Assembly: GCF_038900055.1 (NCBI RefSeq)
Contig: NZ_JBBMQM010000001.1
Span: 1,426,001 to 1,490,000 of the forward strand
Origin: Henriciella sp. AS95
GTDB taxonomy: Bacteria; Pseudomonadota; Alphaproteobacteria; Caulobacterales; Hyphomonadaceae
Length of the DNA stretch: 64,000 nucleotides
Reading direction: 5' to 3'
The first letter of the stretch is position 1; every line of letters begins with the position of its first letter. Made by a program: the position numbers and the translations under genes. This document shows, piece by piece, positions 25,805-33,927 of the stretch. The notes under the pieces are model-generated. The model made no database searches and had not been told where the DNA came from. It saw nothing but the letters and a program-made list of their open reading frames with translations.

Positions 25805-26781
25805 CAGTCTTCTCCCCGGTTTCCGGTGTCGAACTTGTCGGTCTTTCTCTCGCCGAACAGCATGCGTTGCTCGAGGCGGGCGCGGAGCGCCGCGTAGTAG
25901 GCCTCGAGGAAGGCGACATCGTCCTCGCCTTCGCGTGTTTTCCGGCCGATCTTGTCGCGAATGCGCTCGGCAACGCGGGCCTTGATCTCCTTGGTGGACT
26001 GGCGAAGCACGTCTTCGAGAACGTGGAGTTCATGGATGCCGTACGCGTCGAGCTCGGTATCGGTGAACTGGTAGGCGGGGTCTTTCCGTGCTGGCGCAAC
26101 GGATGTGATGTCCTGCTTGAGCTTGGTGCGCGGCGCATGGATCACGATTGTGCCAGCGATCAGGTCTCCCACGCGCAGCTTGTCACGATTGAACAGCGGG
26201 AAGAGCACGAAGACGCCGGCCCAGGCCACGCCCAGCAGGCGGATCCACGCGCTCACCTGATCCTCCGCTGTCATCAAAAGCAGGCTGAGCGGCAGGAAGA
26301 CTTCCAGTTCCCGCATGAAGTTCCGGGCCAGGACGGCATTGGCGGTGAGGCGTCCACCATTGCGGGCTGCGACACGCAGGCCCAGGGCGCGCTTGCCCGG
26401 TGTGGCGGCTTTGCGCCCGATCTCGAAGAAGATGAAATAGAAATTGCGCAGCAGGAACACGATGACGGCGCTGACTGACCCGGCGACCATCCAGCCTTCA
26501 AAGCCCATGGATGAGAAGGCCAGTGCAATCAGCCAGACCGAGGCGATGATCATCATGATCTGAAGCGCGAAATCGAGCAGGAAGGCACCGGCGCGCTCTG
26601 ACGCTGTGGCGATCTTGAGGTTCAGGGCCGCGCCTTCTGGCGTGACGAGCGGGCGGACGCGCCTGGCCTGCCGCGCCTCTTCCTTGAGGCGCAGCTCGCG
26701 CCGGCGGATGGCTTCCCGGCGGGTATCGCCGCTGATGGCGGCGTCCGCCTTGGCCTTTCGTTTTGTGCCTGCGCGCGCCAT
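25804..26781 (-). CDS. RDD-family membrane protein
   Basis: A 325-residue inner-membrane protein. After a long basic N-terminal tail rich in Arg/Lys (about 45 residues) come three or four hydrophobic helices. The RDD fingerprint (two Arg and Asp residues in the helices) is represented by ASERAGAFLLDFAL, the PGKRALGLRVAARNG loop and RDKLRVGDLIAGT. The C-terminal 100 residues are soluble and charged. RDD proteins may transport ions or assist other membrane factors. Here it is encoded between SpoIIM and DUF6265 with one-base overlaps on both sides, so it probably works with the MoxR system. Confidence 0.92.
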   Translation of the reverse strand: MARAGTKRKAKADAAISGDTRREAIRRRELRLKEEARQARRVRPLVTPEGAALNLKIATASERAGAFLLDFALQIMMIIASVWLIALAFSSMGFEGWMVAGSVSAVIVFLLRNFYFIFFEIGRKAATPGKRALGLRVAARNGGRLTANAVLARNFMRELEVFLPLSLLLMTAEDQVSAWIRLLGVAWAGVFVLFPLFNRDKLRVGDLIAGTIVIHAPRTKLKQDITSVAPARKDPAYQFTDTELDAYGIHELHVLEDVLRQSTKEIKARVAERIRDKIGRKTREGEDDVAFLEAYYAALRARLEQRMLFGERKTDKFDTGNRGED

Positions 26782-27782
26782 CAGCCGGCCTCTTCGCGAT
26801 GTCTGCGCGGCCAGTAGAAATAGGCGAGCCAGAAGATGAGCGTCGTGATGGCGATGATGTAGCGCGTGCTATCGGCGTTGATCAGCTGGCGGCCGAAGCC
26901 TTCGAGCAGGGCGGCAATGAACAGCATGAGCACCGCCCCGATAATAACGAGCGCGGCCTCATTGCCCGCATCCCGCATCGACTGCATGCGAGACTTGGTC
27001 CCCGGAAAGGCCACCGCGCCGCCAATCATGAAGCCTGCCGCGCCCGCCAGCACGATGGCGAATAGCTCCGTAACGCCATGGATGAAGAGCCAGCCTGTCA
27101 GTTCGTAGCCGAGGCCCTTGTCCCAGAAAACCGCGTAGAAGCTGCCGAGATAGACACCATTGTAGATCAGCAGGATCGCCGTCGGCATGCCGAAACAGAA
27201 GCCGAGGGCAAAGGCGAAAATGGCAATGCCGCTATTGTGCGAGAAGAGCTGCGCGGCAAAGGCGGCGAGCATGTCGGCGATGTCTGTATTGTCGGTATAG
27301 AGCGTCGCGCGCAGGCTCTCAACGCTCGCTTCCGGATTGCGGCTGTCGAAGCCCTGATGGAAGGTCCAGTACCATTCCATGTCCTGCATGCAGAGAAAGA
27401 AGGCGAGCGCTGCGCCGCCGAACAGGCAGAGCGCGGCAAGGATGGTCGGCCACAGCGCGGCGGAGACGGACGCTGGCCAGTCGCGGCGGAAATATTGCGC
27501 GATACGACGGCCGATGCTGACCCGCGTGCCGTAGACGAAGAAATAGGCCCGCGCGCAGAGCGTCTCGAGATAGGCGAGGACGTTCTGGTCAAGAGAGATG
27601 GAGCGCGCCACGGACAAGGACGATACGGCCTGGCGGTAGAGCCGGGGCAGGGCGGTCATGTCTTCGTCAGACAGCGCCCGCACGCTGCGTTTTTCGGCGC
27701 GCGTCACGATCTTGTCGAGCCTCGCCCAGTCATCCTGGCGTTCCTCGCGGAAGCGGTAGGATTTCATCACCCGGTCGTTCAC
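26781..27782 (-). CDS. Stage II sporulation protein M family membrane protein
   Basis: This 333-residue protein has a cytosolic helical head (about 100 residues, with an Arg/Asp-rich start) and five or so membrane helices. The segments FALGFCFGMPTAILLIYNG, GVYLGSF and LFIHGVTELFAIVLAGAAG are typical of the SpoIIM (DUF95) family. In non-spore-formers these genes sit next to MoxR, DUF58 and RDD genes, as here, and likely form a membrane complex. It overlaps DUF58 by four bases (ATGA) and RDD by one, so translation is coupled. Confidence 0.92.
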   Translation of the reverse strand: MNDRVMKSYRFREERQDDWARLDKIVTRAEKRSVRALSDEDMTALPRLYRQAVSSLSVARSISLDQNVLAYLETLCARAYFFVYGTRVSIGRRIAQYFRRDWPASVSAALWPTILAALCLFGGAALAFFLCMQDMEWYWTFHQGFDSRNPEASVESLRATLYTDNTDIADMLAAFAAQLFSHNSGIAIFAFALGFCFGMPTAILLIYNGVYLGSFYAVFWDKGLGYELTGWLFIHGVTELFAIVLAGAAGFMIGGAVAFPGTKSRMQSMRDAGNEAALVIIGAVLMLFIAALLEGFGRQLINADSTRYIIAITTLIFWLAYFYWPRRHREEAG

Positions 27783-29092
27783 AGCAGCTCCCTCCGCTTA
27801 ATGTCGAGATAGCGGGAGACCAGCTCGCTGCCGAAGCGTTCCGGCGTTGTCTCAATCACCTGCGCGCCCATGCGCTGCAGGCGGCGGAAAACGACTTCGC
27901 GTTCCTGTAGCAGCGTGTCGGCAATGACGGCGCGGCTGACATCTTCGGCGGTGTTTGGGGCGGCGTTGATCATCTGGCTCAGCGCCTCGTCCTCAAAGGT
28001 CGCGAAGACGACGAGGTGTTTGTCCAGCAGGCGGGAGACGTTTTCCAGCATCAGCTCAGCCGAGATCGTATCGACGAAATCGGTGAAGAGGATGATGAGA
28101 GAGCGGCGCTCCAGACGGCTGGCCAGCGAGGTGAGGGCGAGCGTGTAGTTCGCGTCCTCGGCTGAGTAGTCCAGCTGCGAGGCGAGCCGCTGAACGTGCG
28201 GGAAAGCGCCTGTGCCTGTGAGGATCGAGCTTTGCACGGTGGGGCGCGCATCGAAGCCGAAAATCGCGGTGCGGTCCCCCGAGCGCAGGGAGACGTAAGC
28301 CAGCAGCAAGGCCGAGTTGATCGCCCGGTCGAGCTTCGGAACGCCGCCCAGCGGTTCGCTCATCAGGCGGCCTGTGTCGAAGGCAAAGACGATATTGTGG
28401 TTGCGCTCTGTGCGGAATTCCTTGGCCAGCAGCATGCGGTGGCGAGCCGAGTGCTTCCAGTCGATGGCGCGGCGGTCCATGCCGGAGACGAATTCGCGGA
28501 GGGCATCGAATTCAGAGCCGTCGCCGCGGTCCATCTGGACCTTGATGCCGAAATCGGCGTCGCGCTGATAAATGCGAACCGCTTCTTCTTTCACCCAGCG
28601 CGTGTTCGGCGTGATGGCGATGTCCTGCTCGAGCGGTTTGACGTTCCGGATGGAGACCAGGCCGAGCGGCCCAGTCCACCGCGCCCAGACACGCTCCAGC
28701 CGGCCTGTGCCGCGACGGATCGGCTTGAGGGTGAAGTCAGCGGTGTGCGCGCGGTTCTGCCAGCCCTTGATAATCTTGCGGCGCGGCGAGGCGATGAGGT
28801 CATTGGTTTCAAGCTGGACCTCCATCCGGGACGGGAGCGGACCTGCCGGGAAGGTAAATGTCACCGGGACCGGATCCTCACCAGACATGTAGAGCAGGAC
28901 CGGCGTATCGGGCTCGATCTCGAGCTGATAGGCGCGCGCCGCCATGACGAGGTCAACGAACATCAGCGCTGCCACGGCGGCGATCCAGCCTGCCGAGAGC
29001 GTCCACCATCCCGGCGCGACGATGGCGATAACAAGCAGGAGCGGAACCCCCACCAGCATCAGCCATATGGATCGGAGCGTCGGGGCTATCAT
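27779..29092 (-). CDS. DUF58 domain protein (VWA-like partner of MoxR)
   Basis: A 437-residue protein with two hydrophobic N-terminal helices, a beta-rich part, and the DUF58 core SEFDALREFVSGMDRRAIDWKHSAR (around residues 190-215). After this core the C-terminal half has a von Willebrand A-like fold with FAFDTGRLM as its metal-site strand. DUF58 proteins are the usual partners of MoxR ATPases. The ATG at 29092 is the second copy of a 23-bp duplicated sequence; the original start lies at 29679, overlapping the moxR stop, and a mobile-looking insert separates them. The insert's right-hand GGAGGGGG now serves as ribosome binding site. Confidence 0.92.
   Translation of the reverse strand: MIAPTLRSIWLMLVGVPLLLVIAIVAPGWWTLSAGWIAAVAALMFVDLVMAARAYQLEIEPDTPVLLYMSGEDPVPVTFTFPAGPLPSRMEVQLETNDLIASPRRKIIKGWQNRAHTADFTLKPIRRGTGRLERVWARWTGPLGLVSIRNVKPLEQDIAITPNTRWVKEEAVRIYQRDADFGIKVQMDRGDGSEFDALREFVSGMDRRAIDWKHSARHRMLLAKEFRTERNHNIVFAFDTGRLMSEPLGGVPKLDRAINSALLLAYVSLRSGDRTAIFGFDARPTVQSSILTGTGAFPHVQRLASQLDYSAEDANYTLALTSLASRLERRSLIILFTDFVDTISAELMLENVSRLLDKHLVVFATFEDEALSQMINAAPNTAEDVSRAVIADTLLQEREVVFRRLQRMGAQVIETTPERFGSELVSRYLDIKRRELL
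29070..29092. repeat. 23-bp direct repeat, copy 1 (start of current DUF58 gene)
   Basis: The sequence reads GATCGGAGCGTCGGGGC, then T, then ATCAT on the plus strand. The second copy at 29657-29679 differs at one position (G for T), a silent change in codon 2 of the DUF58 reading frame. The pair brackets the 564-bp insert like a target-site duplication. Confidence 0.9.
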
Positions 29093-29098
29093 GGAGTG

Positions 29099-29142
29099 CC
29101 CCCTCCGCCTGCCGGCACCTCCCCCGCAGGCGGGGGAGGAAA
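29099..29142. repeat. GC-rich hairpin module, left copy
   Basis: It consists of CCCCCTCCG, a short GC stem, CA, then CCTCCCCCGC/GCGGGGGAGG (29118-29139, 10-base arms, 2-base loop) and AAA. The same module occurs at 29600-29648 in the same direction. Its GGAGGGGG on the minus strand sits in the right place to be a ribosome binding site for DUF58. Confidence 0.88.
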
Positions 29143-29162
29143 ACCTGGTGGCTTGGTCCGGT

Positions 29163-29184
29163 CTTCCCCCGCTTGCGGGGGAAG
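29163..29184. repeat. Second type of GC-rich palindrome
   Basis: CTTCCCCCGC and GCGGGGGAAG form a perfect 10-base stem with TT in the loop. It is followed by GGCCGC-GAA-GCGGTC, another short stem, and GATGGGGGC. It lies between the DUF559 stop codon and the left module and could also act as a transcription terminator-like barrier, though it has no T-run. Confidence 0.85.
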
Positions 29185-29209
29185 TGGCCGCGAAGCGGTC
29201 GATGGGGGC

Positions 29210-29566
29210 TCAGAAGGATTGGTCCAGAAGCGCAATTCTGATCGCTTCGAGAACGCCATCGATATTGTCGTAGACTTCTGAGTTCCATGTGCGGACGATC
29301 TGCCAGCCTTCTCTGCAGAGCCAGGTCGACCTTCGGCGGTCTGAAGCCTGTTCGTCTTCAGTGCTGTGCGTTGCGCCATCCACTTCAACGATGAGCTTTG
29401 CTTCGATACAGGCAAAGTCGACGATGAACGGGCCAATCGGATGTTGGCGGCGAAATCTGAAGCCCTCAATCTGTTGCCGTCTAAGCCGTGCCCAGAGGCG
29501 AGTTTCTGCGGCGGTGAGCGTTTTTCGCAGGTGGCGCGCGTGCTTGGTCTTGGAGTCTTTGCGCAT
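29210..29566 (-). CDS. DUF559 endonuclease-like protein (Vsr/PD-(D/E)XK type)
   Basis: The protein has 118 residues from ATG 29566, which has GGGAG six bases upstream; an earlier start at 29587 would add seven residues. The pattern LTAAETRLWARLRR, then FRFRRQHPIGPFIVDFAC, then KLIVEVDGATHS is the DUF559 signature. The catalytic residues of the restriction-endonuclease fold are Asp in VDFAC and the Glu-Val-Asp of VEVDG. The C-terminus (EGWQIVRTWNSEVYDNID) is also conserved. Family members resemble the Vsr mismatch nuclease. Proven functions are rare. It lies alone inside a hairpin-flanked element. Confidence 0.92.
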   Translation of the reverse strand: MRKDSKTKHARHLRKTLTAAETRLWARLRRQQIEGFRFRRQHPIGPFIVDFACIEAKLIVEVDGATHSTEDEQASDRRRSTWLCREGWQIVRTWNSEVYDNIDGVLEAIRIALLDQSF

Positions 29567-29599
29567 GTTAAGCTCCCACTTGCGCACGTAACGCCCATT

Positions 29600-29648
29600 C
29601 CCCCTCCGTCAGCTGCGCTGACACCTCCCCCGTGAACGGGGGAGGAAA
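29600..29648. repeat. GC-rich hairpin module, right copy
   Basis: It has the same order as the left copy: CCCCCTCCG, a first stem TCAGC-TGC-GCTGA (29609-29621), CA, then CCTCCCCCG-TGAA-CGGGGGAGG (29624-29645) and AAA. From memory, this kind of sequence recurs many times in related alphaproteobacterial genomes, like REP elements. Confidence 0.88.
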
Positions 29649-29656
29649 GAGTCTCA

Positions 29657-29679
29657 GATCGGAGCGTCGGGGCGATCAT
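29657..29679. repeat. 23-bp direct repeat, copy 2 (ancestral DUF58 start)
   Basis: This copy contains an ATG at 29679 (minus strand) that overlaps the moxR stop as ATGA. That is the normal coupling for this operon and matches the overlaps further downstream. It is therefore probably the original start region of the DUF58 gene; the reading frame from it is destroyed by the insert. Confidence 0.85.
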
Positions 29680-30632
29680 CTTGGAGCAGCGGTTCTTTCG
29701 ATGAGGCCGGCGAGGGTTTCGTCGGTTGTGCGCCCTTCGATCTCGGCGGCTGGCGACAGGATCACGCGATGACGCAGCGTGGCCGGGGCGAGGAGCTTTA
29801 CGTCGTCGGGAATGACGAAGTCACGACCGTCCAGCGCGGCGCGGGCGCGCGACGCCGCCGCAATCGCAGCCGCCGCGCGGGGGCTGGCGCCGGTTTCCAG
29901 CGCCGGTGTTTCGCGTGTACCGCGCACGATATCGACAATATAGGCGACGATGTCGTCCTTGAGCTTGACCTGCGAGACCGCATCATTTGCAGCTTGCAGC
30001 GCATCTGCCGTGACAGCCGACTGCACGCCAAAGGCGGCCGGCGTTTTCATGCCGGTGCGGCTGCCATGGCCTGCAACGATGGTGAGCTCTTCCTCGCGGC
30101 TTGGATAGTCGAGTACGTGCTTGAAGAGAAAGCGGTCAAGCTGGGCTTCCGGGAGCGGATAGGTACCTTGCTGCTCGATCGGGTTCTGCGTGGCGATGAC
30201 CATGAAGTGATCGTTCAGCTTGTGCGGCGTGCCGTCGATGGTGACCTTGCGCTCCTGCATGGCCTCGAGGAGGGCGGCCTGTGTCTTCGGCGGTGTGCGG
30301 TTGATCTCGTCGGCGAGCAGGATGTCGGTGAAGATCGGGCCCTTTGTGAGCGAGAATTCATTCGTCTGGAAATTGAAGAGGTTGGTGCCGATCACATCGC
30401 CTGGCATCAGGTCCGGCGTGAACTGGATGCGGCCAAAGTCGAGGTCGATTGCGGCGGCGAAGCACTGGGTGAGCAGCGTCTTTGCCGTGCCGGGAGGCCC
30501 TTCGAGCAGGATGTGGCCGGATGAAAAGAGCGCGGTCAGCATCAGATCGACCGTGTCAGTCTGCCCGATGACGGCCTTGGCGACTTCGCCCCTGATCTTG
30601 TCGGCCAGCGTCTGAATGTCAGTCATTGCCAT
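29676..30632 (-). CDS. MoxR-family AAA+ ATPase
   Basis: A 318-residue cytosolic ATPase. Walker A is GPPGTAKT, Walker B is [18 protein letters not shown], sensor 1 is [20 protein letters not shown] (described by its ends) and the Arg finger region is LDRFLF. The C-terminal lid contains [10 protein letters not shown]. MoxR ATPases act as chaperones that insert metals or activate partner proteins together with DUF58/VWA proteins. ATG 30632 follows AAGGAG. It overlaps the DUF4350 gene end by 14 bases. Its stop codon overlaps the ancestral DUF58 ATG in the duplicated segment. Confidence 0.95.
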   Translation of the reverse strand: MAMTDIQTLADKIRGEVAKAVIGQTDTVDLMLTALFSSGHILLEGPPGTAKTLLTQCFAAAIDLDFGRIQFTPDLMPGDVIGTNLFNFQTNEFSLTKGPIFTDILLADEINRTPPKTQAALLEAMQERKVTIDGTPHKLNDHFMVIATQNPIEQQGTYPLPEAQLDRFLFKHVLDYPSREEELTIVAGHGSRTGMKTPAAFGVQSAVTADALQAANDAVSQVKLKDDIVAYIVDIVRGTRETPALETGASPRAAAAIAAASRARAALDGRDFVIPDDVKLLAPATLRHRVILSPAAEIEGRTTDETLAGLIERTAAPR

Positions 30633-31830
30633 GCGTGATCTCCTTTCGCCAATGCCAGAGGGCACGGGCCTTGTGTCTCAAGTCTTCGCGGGAAGCGGCC
30701 GGTTTGGATAGCTCATGTCCGGTGCCGCTCCATGTCGTGTCCATCTCCTGCTGCTGTGCCATGCGGTCGAGCAGGTTCGATATGTCTTCTTCGCTGAGCG
30801 TCTTTGGCAGGCCGAGCTCCTTGATGAGCGCGCGCCGTGTCAGCGAGAGATAGCCTGGCGCCATGCGCGGTTCGCGCTTGGCCATGGTGATCAGGCCGGC
30901 TGAATTGTCAGCGAGCGCCTGCTTGCCCGGCGCGAAGGGCGCCGCTTCGCGCTCTGGCGCGCCGAAACGGATCGATGCGGCCCAGCCGATCAGCCCCATC
31001 GTCGCCAGCGCGATGAGCGTCGCGCCCAGGAAGGGAATGTCGAGTATTGTTTTCAGAAGGCTGCGCGAGCGTTCGAAGCCATGGATGGTCGCGTCAAACA
31101 CGACAGTCTGGTCTGGTCCCCGACCAATATAGTCGATGATCGAAAGGCCGGTGACGGCGTTCTCAAGACGTGCAATCCCGAAATTGTTGAACACGTCCGG
31201 ATCTGACAGGAGGTAGATCTCTTCGCCTGGCAGTTTGGCGAGAAGCAACCCGCCGGGAATGCTGATAATGTCTTCAAGCTCGGAGGATCTCACCACCTGC
31301 ATGTCGTGATCGAAATCCGGCGCAACCTTGCCGAAAGGTGTCGCCAGCTTGCCGGGGTTTCTGAGGCGCACGAGCGACGCATCCTCTTCGACAAGGCCGA
31401 GCATGGCGTCCACGGTTTTCTTGTCGGCGAGGCGTGTGTCCAGTTCGAACGCCTGTCGGGCGGGGTTGGCTATATAACGCCACTTCGGCAGGACGATCAG
31501 CGCCGGCGGAGCGATTTCGTCGATATTGAATTCGCGGCCATAGAGCGGCATGGTGATGATCAGCAGACGGCCATTGCTTCGCTCCATATTATCGCGAAGG
31601 CGCGAGACGCTGACCGTGCGTCCTTCAGCCTCCAGCATGTCGATGAGGCCAGCATAGCCACTGGCCGAGCGCGAATAGGGCGTCGCGCCGGGCCGGTCTC
31701 GGCTGGCGAGCTCTGGAGACCAAGCCATCAGCGACAGAACCGCCGCGAAGGAGACAAGCCCGATTGCGAGCAGGATCAGCACGACGCGGCCAGAAAATGG
31801 ATTGGCGGCTTGGGGCAGGCGTTCACTCAT
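30619..31830 (-). CDS. DUF4350 domain-containing membrane protein
   Basis: This protein of 403 residues has an N-terminal membrane helix ([22 protein letters not shown]) and a periplasmic domain with a GATase-like DUF4350 fold ([33 protein letters not shown]). A second membrane helix lies near residue 270-290 ([19 protein letters not shown]). A cytosolic tail follows. It overlaps DUF4129 by four bases and MoxR by 14, so all three are coupled. The family is regularly found in MoxR operons; a direct function is unknown. Confidence 0.9.
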   Translation of the reverse strand: MSERLPQAANPFSGRVVLILLAIGLVSFAAVLSLMAWSPELASRDRPGATPYSRSASGYAGLIDMLEAEGRTVSVSRLRDNMERSNGRLLIITMPLYGREFNIDEIAPPALIVLPKWRYIANPARQAFELDTRLADKKTVDAMLGLVEEDASLVRLRNPGKLATPFGKVAPDFDHDMQVVRSSELEDIISIPGGLLLAKLPGEEIYLLSDPDVFNNFGIARLENAVTGLSIIDYIGRGPDQTVVFDATIHGFERSRSLLKTILDIPFLGATLIALATMGLIGWAASIRFGAPEREAAPFAPGKQALADNSAGLITMAKREPRMAPGYLSLTRRALIKELGLPKTLSEEDISNLLDRMAQQQEMDTTWSGTGHELSKPAASREDLRHKARALWHWRKEITHGND

Positions 31831-32570
31831 GCGGTCGCCTCGCCAAAGGCAAAGTCCTCATAGGACTGGCGGGCCTGCTTCCAGCCGGACTCGTCGACCG
31901 GGCGGCCACCAAAGAAGCTGGTCTCCACAATGCGGATGATGGGTGAGAGCGCGCGGCGGGCGGCTTGCGAGAGGTCTGACAATGACTGGATCTCGCGAGC
32001 GGTCAGCGATGCTGGAACGCCGCCCGAGCGCTTTTTCTGGAGGTCATCGATTGAGCGGAAGAGGAGCAGGTGGACGGCTTCAGCAAAGCGGCCCTGACGG
32101 GCAAGCGCATCGGCTTCATCCAGCAGGGCGACAGCCTGGGTCTGTGTCGGGCGCTGGTCATCAATCTCGGAAACGTCCGGCCCGTCTTTCGCTTTTTTGC
32201 GATTGAAGCGAAGGCCGGCGGCATCGCCGAACATGTACCAGAGCGCATACAGGATGGCGCCGACAATCACGGCGATCATCAGGTATTTGAGCAGGGGGCC
32301 TATGATGCGGAAGAGCCATCCGAAAAAGTCCGCGATGGCATCGAGAAACGCATTGCGCTTGCGTGGTTCGAACTCCTCTACTTCCGGTTCCCATTCGGAG
32401 CGTTCGGTCTGCAGCCTGTCATTTGCGGTGTGCGCTTCGACGAGCTGTTCGACGCGTGAGCGCTCTACGGAGACCTCCTTGTCATCAGACTGCGCATGCG
32501 CAGGGTGAGACGCCATGGCGGCCAGCGCGAGGACCCAGGCGATCATGATCGTCCGGACAGCAATCGTCAC
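31827..32570 (-). CDS. DUF4129 domain-containing protein (first gene of the MoxR operon)
   Basis: I place the start at GTG 32570 because AGGAGG lies seven bases upstream; an ATG at 32588 would contain that site inside the gene. The precursor has a signal peptide (VLALAAMASHPAHAQ), a charged Glu-rich region, a membrane helix (YLMIAVIVGAILYALWYMF) and a cytosolic C-terminal DUF4129 domain. That domain contains the characteristic DEADALARQGRFAEAVHLLLFRSI stretch (given by ends) and LTAREI. The operon starts here; the 130-base region to the divergent msrC gene should hold the promoter. Confidence 0.88.
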   Translation of the reverse strand: MTIAVRTIMIAWVLALAAMASHPAHAQSDDKEVSVERSRVEQLVEAHTANDRLQTERSEWEPEVEEFEPRKRNAFLDAIADFFGWLFRIIGPLLKYLMIAVIVGAILYALWYMFGDAAGLRFNRKKAKDGPDVSEIDDQRPTQTQAVALLDEADALARQGRFAEAVHLLLFRSIDDLQKKRSGGVPASLTAREIQSLSDLSQAARRALSPIIRIVETSFFGGRPVDESGWKQARQSYEDFAFGEATA

Positions 32571-32717
32571 GCAGCAGCCTCCTCTCATCGACCGGCACTC
32601 CGGTCACCCAACCCTCTGATCATGACTATTTCAGAGCAGCAGCGCGGCGTCCATAAGGCTCTTGCGAAGTAATGGTCCTATCGGCATATGAGCCGCTTGC
32701 TGCTGCGGAGGACACAG

Positions 32718-33185
32718 ATGACGCACGCCGAACAATATCGCGAGCTGAAATCGGAGATTGAGAGCATTGTCGCAGGCGAAACTTATGTGCCTGCGCGCTA
32801 CGCGTCGGCCGCTTGCCTGCTGGCTGAAGCCTTCCGTCCGCGCTTTTTCTGGACCGGGTTTTACGTCGTCGACCCTGAGAAGGCCGACGAACTTGTGGTC
32901 GGGCCGTATCAGGGCACGCTAGGATGTCTTCGAATTCCGTTTGGCAAGGGCGTCTGCGGGGCCTGCGCGGCGACGGGAGAGACACAGCTTGTCGCGGATG
33001 TGCACGCGTTTCCTGGACACATTGCGTGCGACAGCCGGTCCAACTCCGAAATCGTCGTGCCGGTCTTCGACGGCGAGGGGAATCTCGCCGCCGTCCTTGA
33101 TGTCGACTCCACCGATCATGATGCCTTCGATGAGGTCGACCGCGAGGGCCTCGAAGCGATCTGCCGGATCCTGCTGACGGCTTAG
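32718..33185 (+). CDS. msrC: Free methionine-(R)-sulfoxide reductase (GAF domain)
   Basis: The protein of 155 residues starts at ATG 32718 with GGAGG in front. It is a single GAF domain with cysteines at 70, 80 and 104 (LGCLRI, KGVCGA, HIACDS). The spacings of 10 and 24 residues equal those of the three active cysteines in E. coli fRMsr (C84, C94, C118, from memory). The enzyme reduces free methionine-R-sulfoxide in the cytosol. It is divergent from the MoxR operon and its stop overlaps that of the convergent phosphatase by four bases. Confidence 0.93.
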   Translation: MTHAEQYRELKSEIESIVAGETYVPARYASAACLLAEAFRPRFFWTGFYVVDPEKADELVVGPYQGTLGCLRIPFGKGVCGACAATGETQLVADVHAFPGHIACDSRSNSEIVVPVFDGEGNLAAVLDVDSTDHDAFDEVDREGLEAICRILLTA

Positions 33186-33910
33186 TCGGCCGCCATCACT
33201 GGCTGAGGCTTCGTGGCGCACGGCGTGCCGTACATGCCGCCCTGATTGATGCAGAAGAATTTGTCATCGGTGCTGACGGGCTGCGGCCGGTCATGCTTGT
33301 TGTCGCCGATATAGGCGACAACCTCGACGCCGGGATAGCCTTGCGCGGCGAGCATGGCGGGCACCAGTTCGAAGCGCGGGGTCTTGTCGGAGGCGCCTTC
33401 CGGGCGGGCGCGGGTCAGCAGGACGCGGAAATCTTCATGACGCTCAAGTCCGACAGCGGCGAGGTTCTCCTCGGTCCAGAGCTGCTCGGTATCGGCGCGG
33501 TTCGTCACCAGCGCGACATGCCCGCCCAGCGCGTTTACCCGCTCGATGAATTGCTTGGCGCCCGGCACGAGCGGCGCTGATTTTTCAGCGGTCCAGGCGT
33601 GCCAGCCTTCCGGGGTATATTCTTCGCCGGTCGCTTCGAGTCTGATCTGGTATTCGACGTTGTTCAGCACGGTCTCATCGATATCGAGGACGACCGCCCA
33701 ACTGTTTTCAGGCCGTTCGGCAGCGACGGTTTCCACATAGTCGCCAGCAAGGCCGAACATCTCTTCAGCCTCTGAAGCCCATTCCGGGCTGTTGGCGACC
33801 CAGTCGAGGGCCGGGCTGAGGTCTGCCGTGGTGGTGGCAGGAACACTCTGACAGGCGGCGATGGCGAGGGCGGTGAACAGACCGGCAGCGGCCTGAGACA
33901 TGCGTTTCAT
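33182..33910 (-). CDS. HAD-family acid phosphatase, e(P4)-like lipoprotein
   Basis: A 242-residue lipoprotein precursor (lipobox AIAAC, Cys20). The HAD motif I is LDIDETVLNN with the nucleophile Asp76 and acid/base Asp78. Motif II is LVTNRAD and motif IV is YIGDNKHDR. Class C acid phosphatases of this kind (Haemophilus P4) sit on the outer membrane and remove phosphates from nucleotides such as NMN. The length and the two terminal Cys residues (FFCINQ, TPCATK) fit. ATG 33910 opens the gene. It overlaps msrC convergently. Confidence 0.88.
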   Translation of the reverse strand: MKRMSQAAAGLFTALAIAACQSVPATTTADLSPALDWVANSPEWASEAEEMFGLAGDYVETVAAERPENSWAVVLDIDETVLNNVEYQIRLEATGEEYTPEGWHAWTAEKSAPLVPGAKQFIERVNALGGHVALVTNRADTEQLWTEENLAAVGLERHEDFRVLLTRARPEGASDKTPRFELVPAMLAAQGYPGVEVVAYIGDNKHDRPQPVSTDDKFFCINQGGMYGTPCATKPQPVMAAD

Positions 33911-33927
33911 GGATGTGGTTCCCCGTT

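Larger units (their letters stand above)
29093..29656 (-). mobile_element. 564-bp DUF559 element with hairpin modules and flanking duplication
   Basis: The segment separates moxR from DUF58. It contains one gene (DUF559 endonuclease), a two-part hairpin module at each end in the same orientation, and a third hairpin downstream of the gene. It is bounded by 23-bp direct repeats that carry the first eight codons of DUF58, so the original ATGA junction was split and then rebuilt. No transposase is present. I infer that the element inserted here and that the endonuclease may be its mobility factor or passenger. Confidence 0.7.

Noticed and set aside
29089-29679. 196-residue minus-strand frame starting at the ancestral DUF58 ATG
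   Set aside because: After eight real codons it reads through the hairpin element in a meaningless frame; it is a by-product of the insertion.
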